Below, in pieces: positions 50,185 through 55,964 of a stretch of 55,964 nucleotides of DNA. Source of the DNA: DATGWF01 sp035299585. Lineage in GTDB: Bacteria > Actinomycetota > Actinomycetes > Actinomycetales > Microbacteriaceae. Location of the stretch: NCBI GenBank assembly GCA_035299585.1, contig DATGWF010000016.1, positions 1 through 55,964 on the forward strand, in the 5' to 3' direction. The translations under genes and the position numbers were made by a program. Every line of letters starts with the position of its first letter. Within the stretch, counting starts at the first letter, position 1. The notes under the pieces were generated by a model, which had not been told where the DNA came from, ran no database searches, and saw only the letters and a program-made list of their open reading frames with translations.

Positions 50185-52143
50185 ATGAGCCAGCTCTCCG
50201 GAATCGACCTGAACGAACTCGACCCGGCGGTCCGTCCGCAGGACGACCTCTTCCGTCACGTCAATGGCAAATGGATGGAACGAACCGAGATCCCTGCGGA
50301 TAAGTCCCGCTGGGGGTCGTTCATGATCCTCGCAATCGAGGCCGAGAAGGCCGTGCACGACATCATTCTCGAGGCGCAGTCTGCGCCGGCGGGTTCCGAG
50401 CCGAGGAAGTTCGGGGACCTCTACGCAAGCTTCATGAATGTCGACGCGATTGAGTCCGCAGGTACCGAGCCGATTCAGCCGGCTTTGGCTCGCGCACAGT
50501 CAATCGAGAGCGTTTCGACCTTTCTCCGCGAGCTCGGTGCGTTCGAGCGTGCCGGTGTCGGCGGCTTTGCGGCCCTCTATGTCGACAACGACCCCGGCAA
50601 CCCCGATCGCTACATCGTGTGCGTTGAGCAGGCCGGAATCGGCCTCCCCGACGAAAGCTATTTCCGCGAGGAGCGTTTTGCTCAGATTCGCGATTCCTAC
50701 CTGGCCCACCTTGAACGCATGTTCGGCCTGTGTGGACTTGATGCCCAGGCGGACCGCGCCCGGCGGGTGTTCGAGCTCGAGACGGCAATCGCAGCGGTGC
50801 ACTGGGACAACGTTGCCAGCCGCGACAGTCAGGCCACTTACAACCTGACGAAGTGGAAGGCGTTTACCTCGCTGCTCGGCGACGGGCTGGACGCTGAACT
50901 GTGGCGTGACGGCATGGGCGTTCCGAGTGCCGCCTTCGCCGAGCTCGTCGTGCGCCAGCCAAGCTTCGTCACGGGGGTCGGCCAGCTCCTTACCGCGGAG
51001 CGTCTGCCGGCCTGGCGTGACTGGTTGAGTTGGCGCATCATCAGTGCGAATGCCGGATACCTCAGCGATGACATCGTGCAGGCCCAGTTCGACTTCTACG
51101 GGCGCACCCTCTCCGGCACTCCGCAACTCCGCGAACGGTGGAAGCGCGGAGTCTCGCTGGTCGAGGGCGGCATGGGCGAGGCGGTTGGCAAGGTCTACGT
51201 GGAGCGCCACTTCGCCGGCGAGGCCAAGCTTGCGATGGACCGCTTGGTCGCGAATCTCATCGAGGCCTACCGGCAGTCCATCACCCAACTCGATTGGATG
51301 GGGCCCGAAACCCGCACGCGCGCGCTTGAGAAGCTCGATAAGTTCACGCCGAAGATCGGCTATCCGGACGAGTGGCGCGACTACAGCAGCCTGAGCATTT
51401 CGGCTGACGATCTCATTGGCAACGTCGCGGCCATCGCCGAATTTGGTTTCCAGCGCGAGATTGGCAAGTTGGGCAAGCCAATCGATCGGAACGAGTGGTT
51501 CATGACGCCGCAGACGATCAATGCCTATTACAACCCCGGCTTCAACGAGATTGTGTTTCCCGCCGCCATTCTGCAGCCGCCGTTTTTCTCAACCGATTGG
51601 GATGACGCGGCCAATTACGGCGCCATCGGGGCCGTCATCGGCCACGAGATCGGCCACGGCTTCGACGACCAGGGTTCACGTTTCGACGGCGACGGTCGAC
51701 TCATCGACTGGTGGACCGAAGCTGATCGCGCGGCATTCGAAGCGCGCACTGCTGCGCTCATCGCGCAGTACGACGCGCTCGAGCCCGCCCAAACACCCGG
51801 GCACCACGTCAACGGCGCGCTGACCATCGGCGAAAACATCGGCGACCTCGGCGGTCTCGCAATCGCCTGGAAGGCGTACCAACTTTCGCTCCGTGGCGCC
51901 GAGCCGCCGGTTATCGACGGACTGACCGGAGCAGAACGATTCTTCCTGTCGTGGTCTGCCGCATGGCAACTCAAGGCCCGCGATGAGGAGGTCATTCGGC
52001 TGCTCGCAATCGACCCGCACGCTCCTGCTGAGTTCCGGTGCAACCAGATCGTACGTAACCTGAATTCCTTCGTTGAGGCGTTCGACGTGACCGAGGGAGA
52101 TGCGCTCTGGCTGGCACCAGAAGACCGCGTTTCAATCTGGTAA
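50185..52143 (+). CDS. pepO: M13-family zinc metallopeptidase (PepO/neprilysin-like)
   Basis: A 652-residue peptidase lacking signal peptide, so probably cytosolic. The N-terminal M13 domain (about 1-400) covers the active site; HExxH is HEIGH at residues 487-491, with third ligand Glu in GENIGDLGGLAIA near 552 and NAYYNPGFNEIVFPAAIL upstream. It degrades short peptides. ATG 50185 is preceded by TAAGGT at leaderless spacing; AGGGGC directly before ATG is too close for normal initiation. Confidence 0.94.
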   Translation: MSQLSGIDLNELDPAVRPQDDLFRHVNGKWMERTEIPADKSRWGSFMILAIEAEKAVHDIILEAQSAPAGSEPRKFGDLYASFMNVDAIESAGTEPIQPALARAQSIESVSTFLRELGAFERAGVGGFAALYVDNDPGNPDRYIVCVEQAGIGLPDESYFREERFAQIRDSYLAHLERMFGLCGLDAQADRARRVFELETAIAAVHWDNVASRDSQATYNLTKWKAFTSLLGDGLDAELWRDGMGVPSAAFAELVVRQPSFVTGVGQLLTAERLPAWRDWLSWRIISANAGYLSDDIVQAQFDFYGRTLSGTPQLRERWKRGVSLVEGGMGEAVGKVYVERHFAGEAKLAMDRLVANLIEAYRQSITQLDWMGPETRTRALEKLDKFTPKIGYPDEWRDYSSLSISADDLIGNVAAIAEFGFQREIGKLGKPIDRNEWFMTPQTINAYYNPGFNEIVFPAAILQPPFFSTDWDDAANYGAIGAVIGHEIGHGFDDQGSRFDGDGRLIDWWTEADRAAFEARTAALIAQYDALEPAQTPGHHVNGALTIGENIGDLGGLAIAWKAYQLSLRGAEPPVIDGLTGAERFFLSWSAAWQLKARDEEVIRLLAIDPHAPAEFRCNQIVRNLNSFVEAFDVTEGDALWLAPEDRVSIW

Positions 52144-52185
52144 CCCTAGACTTATCGAGCCCTGTCCTCGACCATTGGAGCCACC

Positions 52186-53571
52186 GTGGCCGCACCTAGC
52201 CGTCTTGATTCCGTAATCGCTCTCGCCCGCCATCGGGGGTTTGTGTTCCAAGCAGGCGAGATTTATGGAGGTTCGCGCTCGGCGTGGGACTACGGCCCCC
52301 TCGGAACGGCCCTCAAGGAGAACATCAAGCGCCAGTGGTGGAAGTCCATGGTCCAGCTCCGTGACGACGTCGTCGGACTGGACTCGAGCGTGATCTTGCC
52401 CAAGCAGGTCTGGGAAGCCTCCGGTCACGTCGAGGTCTTTACGGATCCGCTCGTGGAGTGCACCTCGTGTCACAAACGCTTCCGTGAAGATCACTTGCTC
52501 GAAGCTTTCGAGGAGAAGAAGGGGAAGCCTGCCGAGAACGGCATGGCCGACATCAACTGCCCGAACTGTGGCGTGAAGGGTCAGTTCACTGAGCCGAAGG
52601 CGTTCTCCGGTCTGCTCAAGACCTACCTCGGTCCGGTCGATGATGCGGCAGGAATGCACTACCTCCGTCCGGAAACGGCACAGGGTATCTTCGTGAACTT
52701 CGCGAACGTCGTGCAGGTATCCCGGCAGAAACCGCCGTTTGGCATCGCGCAAATCGGGAAGTCATTCCGGAACGAAATCACCCCGGGCAACTTCATTTTC
52801 CGCACCCGCGAGTTCGAGCAGATGGAGATGGAATTCTTCGTCGAGCCGGGCACGGACGAAGAATGGCACCAGTACTGGATTGACACCCGGTTTAACTGGT
52901 ATGTCGATTTGGGAATCAATCCGGAGAATCTGCGTCTCTATGAGCACGCTCAGGAAAAGCTCTCTCACTATTCAAAGCGAACGGTAGACGTCGAATACCG
53001 CTTTGGTTTCCAGGGCAGCGAGTGGGGCGAACTTGAGGGTGTCGCGAACCGTACCGACTTCGACCTTTCCACTCACTCGTCGCATTCCGGTAAGGATCTG
53101 TCGTTCTTCGACCAGGCCAAGAACGAGCGCTGGGTTCCCTATGTCATCGAGCCGGCAGCTGGACTGACTCGTTCGCTCATGGCCTTCCTCGTCGACGCGT
53201 ACCGTGAAGAAGAGGTGCCGAACGCAAAGGGGGGCACGGACACCCGCACGGTGCTTGGTCTTGACCCTCGGCTTGCCCCGATTAAGGCGGCAGTTCTTCC
53301 GTTGTCACGCAATGAGGAGCTCTCCCCACTTGCCAAGGAAATAGCTGCGGACCTGCGACAGGACTGGAACGTTGACTTCGATGACGCCGGAGCGATCGGC
53401 CGCAGATACCGTCGTCAGGACGAGATCGGAACGCCGTTCTGCATCACCGTTGACTTCGACTCGCTCGAGGACCGCGCCGTAACCGTCCGGGACCGCGATT
53501 CGATGGCGCAAGAGCGCGTGGCCATTGACCGCTTGCACGGATACCTCGCAGAGCGACTTCGCGGAGCCTAG
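52186..53571 (+). CDS. glyS: Glycyl-tRNA synthetase, dimeric type
   Basis: A 461-residue class II synthetase charging tRNA-Gly. Motif regions: YGGSRSAWDYGPLGTALKEN at the start, a zinc-binding insertion (CTSCHKRF and CPNCG), motif 2 FGIAQIGKSFRNEITPGNFIFR split near 180-200, and motif 3 GLTRSLMAFL near 325, and an anticodon-binding C-terminus. GTG 52186 with GGAG six bases upstream. TAGACT at 52147-52152 may be a promoter -10. The flavoprotein gene follows immediately. Confidence 0.96.
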   Translation: MAAPSRLDSVIALARHRGFVFQAGEIYGGSRSAWDYGPLGTALKENIKRQWWKSMVQLRDDVVGLDSSVILPKQVWEASGHVEVFTDPLVECTSCHKRFREDHLLEAFEEKKGKPAENGMADINCPNCGVKGQFTEPKAFSGLLKTYLGPVDDAAGMHYLRPETAQGIFVNFANVVQVSRQKPPFGIAQIGKSFRNEITPGNFIFRTREFEQMEMEFFVEPGTDEEWHQYWIDTRFNWYVDLGINPENLRLYEHAQEKLSHYSKRTVDVEYRFGFQGSEWGELEGVANRTDFDLSTHSSHSGKDLSFFDQAKNERWVPYVIEPAAGLTRSLMAFLVDAYREEEVPNAKGGTDTRTVLGLDPRLAPIKAAVLPLSRNEELSPLAKEIAADLRQDWNVDFDDAGAIGRRYRRQDEIGTPFCITVDFDSLEDRAVTVRDRDSMAQERVAIDRLHGYLAERLRGA

Positions 53572-53572
53572 C

Positions 53573-54889
53573 GTGTCCCGGCGAGCAGACGTCCTCGTCA
53601 TTGGCGGCGGACTCGCCGGATGGACGGCAGCGATTGAGTGCGCCAAGCTCGGCCTGTCCGTCCGAATCTTCGACGACCCGAAACGGTCCGGGGCAATCGC
53701 AACGCGAGATATCGCGGGGGTTCACGGCGTCGACGTCGGCTTCGAAACGTTTGCAATCGGAGATTCGGTGCACGAACTCGCCATCGATCTCGGCATCGAA
53801 ATCGAAACATTGCTCCCGCGGCATACGTTCTTCCGAACCCATCGCGCGATAGCGCCTATGCCGAGACGCGTTCTGGCCGGGCTCCCATCGAATCCCTTCG
53901 CAAAGGATCTCGCCCCGTTCCTCCCCGGCCCACCCCTCCGAGCGTATGCCGATCGCGTTATGCCTCTTCTTCGCCTCGGCCGCTTTACGAGTGTCGCAAA
54001 CGTCGCGCGGGCCCGCTTCGGTCAGAAGGTCCTGAGCGACCTCACCACGCCGTGGTGCGAGGCACTGTATGGGCTCGGCCCGGAGCTCGTTTCTCTCGAC
54101 CGCGTTGCTCCGACGCTCAATGCTCGGATGACGCAGTTTGGTTCCGCGAGTGGAGCAGTGGCATCCCTGGGCGATTCGACTGCTCGTTCCGTGCGGCTCC
54201 GAGACGGCGCGACCTCGCTTCTCCTCGCGCTTCGTAAGCGCGCGACGGAGTACCTCGTCGATTGCGTCGACGAAGCCGTTGGACGCCTCGACCGCACGGA
54301 ATCAGAATGGCGCGTTCGTTCCGAGTCGGGCGAGTGGACCGCGCCCTTCGTGATTGCCGCGGTCGACCCCGCACAGCTTGGCTGGGATCGTGTGGCGGGA
54401 GCGAGCGATACCGTTCGAAATCGCCTTATCGTGACCGCGGCCGTCAGCGTGTCGCGGATGCCGCAAGCGACGGGCATACTCAACGCGGGCGACGGCTCCA
54501 TCGTGAGTGCGGCCCGGCCGGGTGCACGGTCCGAACGGATCCGAGCGGAGCTCGCTGAAGATACGGACCTTATCCGCGTGGTCCTCGATCCCCTTCGCAT
54601 GCGTGCGGAAGACGAGAGTGCGGCTCTCACTGAAGCCGTCGCCCAGTTGGGCGGCGAGCTCAAGGCAGTCCTCGAGGTTGACCGAACCGAGTGGGAACTG
54701 TTGCGTCCATGGGTCGGGCTGGAGGATCCGGAACCGGGTCGACCTCGGACGGACGAGACAGGTTCGCTCGAGTGGACCGGTCAGTGGGCAAGCGGTCCGG
54801 GCGGTCCCGAGGTGGTCGCCCACGCGCTCGAGGCAGCGCGCCGAATCCGCCGACAAGCCCTTGACGCGAAGGTGCAGTCGGGTTCATAA
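53573..54889 (+). CDS. FAD-dependent protoporphyrinogen-oxidase-like protein
   Basis: A 438-residue flavoprotein of the amine-oxidase/PPOX fold. The dinucleotide motif VLVIGGGLAGWTAAIECAKL lies at residues 5-24, followed by RIFDDPKRSGAIATRDIAGVHGVDVGFETF-type FAD and substrate-binding pieces. Identity with true HemG/HemY is unclear: no heme genes lie nearby, and the C-terminal substrate region is divergent. GTG 53573 is one base after the glyS stop, with GGAG upstream; the longer frame inside glyS is discarded. Function tentative. Confidence 0.7.
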   Translation: MSRRADVLVIGGGLAGWTAAIECAKLGLSVRIFDDPKRSGAIATRDIAGVHGVDVGFETFAIGDSVHELAIDLGIEIETLLPRHTFFRTHRAIAPMPRRVLAGLPSNPFAKDLAPFLPGPPLRAYADRVMPLLRLGRFTSVANVARARFGQKVLSDLTTPWCEALYGLGPELVSLDRVAPTLNARMTQFGSASGAVASLGDSTARSVRLRDGATSLLLALRKRATEYLVDCVDEAVGRLDRTESEWRVRSESGEWTAPFVIAAVDPAQLGWDRVAGASDTVRNRLIVTAAVSVSRMPQATGILNAGDGSIVSAARPGARSERIRAELAEDTDLIRVVLDPLRMRAEDESAALTEAVAQLGGELKAVLEVDRTEWELLRPWVGLEDPEPGRPRTDETGSLEWTGQWASGPGGPEVVAHALEAARRIRRQALDAKVQSGS

Positions 54890-54895
54890 CCTATT

Positions 54896-54909
54896 CGGAA
54901 TATATTCCG
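54896..54909. repeat. Perfect 14-bp palindrome (possible operator)
   Basis: CGGAATATATTCCG, fully self-complementary, lies six bases after the flavoprotein stop and 31 bases before a TAGGCT -10 candidate (54941-54946) of the next operon. A palindromic operator is possible; a short terminator is less likely because there is no GC-rich stem. Confidence 0.4.
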
Positions 54910-54974
54910 CAACCCCATTTCGTAGTCGGGTGGATTCGGGTAGGCTTCGGACAAGCGATGAAATGGGGTTTGAG

Positions 54975-55349
54975 ATGCGCGGCAAAGTGTTGTTCGGGGT
55001 TGGCTTGGCAGTCGGATACGTGTTCGGGACGCGTGCAGGCCGGAAGCGATACGAACAGCTGAAATCGCTGGCTGAGTCGCTCTGGCAGACCCAGCCAGTG
55101 CAGAACTCGGTCGATGCCGCGAAGGGCTTCGCCATGACCTACACCGGCGATGCTGCTGAGGTCGTGCTTGATTCGCTGAAGAAGGTCGTGCGGATCGCCT
55201 CGAAGGGGGCTGCTCGTGCCGAACGTGCCGCAAACGAGACCATCGACGACATCGCCGATTCGGTGCACAGTGGTCCTGTCGCAGCTACGTCGGACGCCTC
55301 TGCTCAGCCAAGCAAGAAGAAAGCCCCGGCAAAGAAGTCCGAGTCATGA
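54975..55349 (+). CDS. YtxH-like small protein
   Basis: A 124-residue protein with a short hydrophobic N-terminus (KVLFGVGLAVGYVFGTRAGRKRYEQL, shown partly), the YtxH-type glycine-rich start followed by amphipathic helices, and an Ala/Lys-rich tail (KKKAPAKKSES). Start is ATG 54975 or 54963 in the same frame; neither has a strong ribosome-binding site. First gene of an operon with the two following genes (four- and 14-base overlaps). Such proteins associate with general stress responses; direct role unknown. Confidence 0.7.
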   Translation: MRGKVLFGVGLAVGYVFGTRAGRKRYEQLKSLAESLWQTQPVQNSVDAAKGFAMTYTGDAAEVVLDSLKKVVRIASKGAARAERAANETIDDIADSVHSGPVAATSDASAQPSKKKAPAKKSES

Positions 55350-55741
55350 GCGATGAGTCTCGCTCGCTCTTCACCCTGATCGGCGAGCTCCCCGAGGTCA
55401 TCAGCCGCCTCGTTACGGCGGAGGTCGAACGGCTGAAAGTTGAGATTGGCTTCAAGGCAAAGAATGTCGGCGTCGGCGTCGGCCTTGTCGCTGGGGCGGC
55501 CGTCATCGCGCTGTTCCTCGTCGGAACCCTGATTGCAACGGGCATCCTCGCCCTCGCCCTCGTTATGCCGGCCTGGGCGGCCGCGCTGATCGTGTCAGGC
55601 GTATTGCTCGCTGCCATTGCAACGCTCGTGGGTCTCGGCCTGCGAGCGTTCCGCCGTGCCGGAGAAGACATCGAACTCGGTGAGACCATTCGTCGCGACA
55701 TCGACGCCGTAAAGGGAGTGGGGCCCTATGACCAACGCTGA
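55346..55741 (+). CDS. Holin-like membrane protein (phage holin superfamily III / DUF1469 type)
   Basis: A 131-residue protein with an amphipathic N-terminus (LFTLIGELPEVISRLVTAEVERLK), two membrane helices (about 45-70 and 75-100) and a charged tail. This family is chromosomal in actinobacteria, beside YtxH and DUF3618 genes; it is not evidence of a prophage. ATGA overlap with the preceding gene. Probably a membrane scaffold protein of a stress operon. Confidence 0.8.
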   Translation: MSDESRSLFTLIGELPEVISRLVTAEVERLKVEIGFKAKNVGVGVGLVAGAAVIALFLVGTLIATGILALALVMPAWAAALIVSGVLLAAIATLVGLGLRAFRRAGEDIELGETIRRDIDAVKGVGPYDQR

Positions 55742-55964
55742 ACGTGTTCAAGCGCGCGCGGAAGTCGAGTCGGCCCGGGCGGCGCTCGTCACGCACATGG
55801 CTCAGCTCGAGGAAGCGGCAAACCTTCCCAAACGTGCCTCTCGTCGGATTGGTCTGTGGGCGAAGCGAGCTCGTGACGTTGCCGAGGCACAGCCCGCGGC
55901 CGCTGTTGCGGTCGTCGCTGCTGGACTGGCGGGTGCCGCGGGCGTCGTTGCGCTGATCGTTCGC
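55728..55964 (+). CDS. DUF3618-like protein, N-terminal part
   Basis: 79 residues are visible up to the right edge, with no stop. MTNAERVQARAEVESARAAL opens a charged helix, then a basic region (KRASRRIGLWAKRARD) and one hydrophobic helix (AAVAVVAAGLAGAAGVVALIV). The order helix-basic-helix and neighbours suggest a DUF3618-type protein. The start overlaps the holin-like gene by 14 bases. Confidence 0.65.
   Translation, partial: MTNAERVQARAEVESARAALVTHMAQLEEAANLPKRASRRIGLWAKRARDVAEAQPAAAVAVVAAGLAGAAGVVALIVR

Noticed and set aside
55346..55741. Prophage, suggested by a holin-type protein
   Set aside because: This holin-like family is chromosomal in actinobacteria, next to YtxH and DUF3618 genes; no phage structural or integrase genes are present.
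1..55964. CRISPR array or insertion sequence
   Set aside because: No regularly spaced repeats, transposase or terminal inverted repeats were seen on reading either strand.

Overview
The window is a chromosome segment around the replication origin of a Gram-positive, high-GC actinobacterium. The protein repertoire and sequences fit the Microbacteriaceae best: YidC/Jag/RsmG/ParAB next to dnaA, CrgA, a PknB/PstP/FHA cluster, NucS instead of MutSL, and a class E sortase. Base composition looks like roughly 60% GC by eye. The genome is compact, with many 4-base gene overlaps, five convergent pairs with interlocked stop codons and short gaps. I saw no insertion sequence, integrase, CRISPR array or prophage. 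Gene order largely follows the origin region known from Mycobacterium, but sigM/anti-sigma and cwlM are missing between murJ and parB, and no gnd lies between dnaN and recF.

Layout. 1-2.5 kb: end of a low-molecular-weight tyrosine phosphatase, purB and two small membrane proteins. 2.5-6.2 kb: small membrane peptide, dnaB, then (leftward) rpsF-ssb-rpsR-rplI behind a leader that can fold over the rpsF ribosome-binding site. 6.3-15 kb: pcnA (leftward), then rightward DUF6049-type secreted protein, murJ, trxB, trxA, a PLP aminotransferase and a D-Ala-D-Ala ligase. 15-20.3 kb, leftward: parB, parA, rsmG, jag, yidC, yidD, rnpA, rpmH, with three perfect parS sites between rsmG and jag. 20.3-30.2 kb, rightward: dnaA, oriC, dnaN, recF, dciA-like, gyrB, gyrA, DUF3566, then tRNA-Ile(GAT) and tRNA-Ala(TGC). 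30.6-36.6 kb: LAHTG cell-wall protein, ChaA-like antiporter, NUDIX protein, small membrane protein, cyclophilin, rhomboid protease, crgA, class E sortase, a 57-residue membrane protein. 36.6-46.3 kb: trpG/pabA-like amidotransferase, then leftward fhaA-fhaB-pstP-rodA-pbpA-kinase-pknB, and tRNA-Leu(CAG). 46.3-56 kb: HAD phosphatase, nucS, two tandem MFS transporters, M13 peptidase, glyS, PPOX-like flavoprotein, and a YtxH/holin-like/DUF3618-like operon that runs off the end.

How the parts fit. DnaA, oriC, DnaN, gyrase, DnaB and SSB make the replication core; ParAB-parS segregate the origin; YidC/YidD/Jag/RnpA/RpmH are the usual membrane-insertion and tRNA-processing block. The Ser/Thr kinases, PP2C phosphatase, FHA proteins, RodA/PBP, MurJ, CrgA and Ddl form a growth and wall-synthesis control group. 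The sortase and the LAHTG protein are a likely enzyme-substrate pair.

The main new observations are regulatory. At least a dozen gene starts have a TANNNT hexamer 6-7 bases before the start codon, as expected for leaderless mRNAs. In two cases the hexamer begins with the stop codon of the preceding gene, and in one the hexamers of two divergent genes overlap. Other points are perfect DnaA boxes in front of dnaB and parA, a possible tiny gene inside the parS cluster, and the rpsF leader structure.
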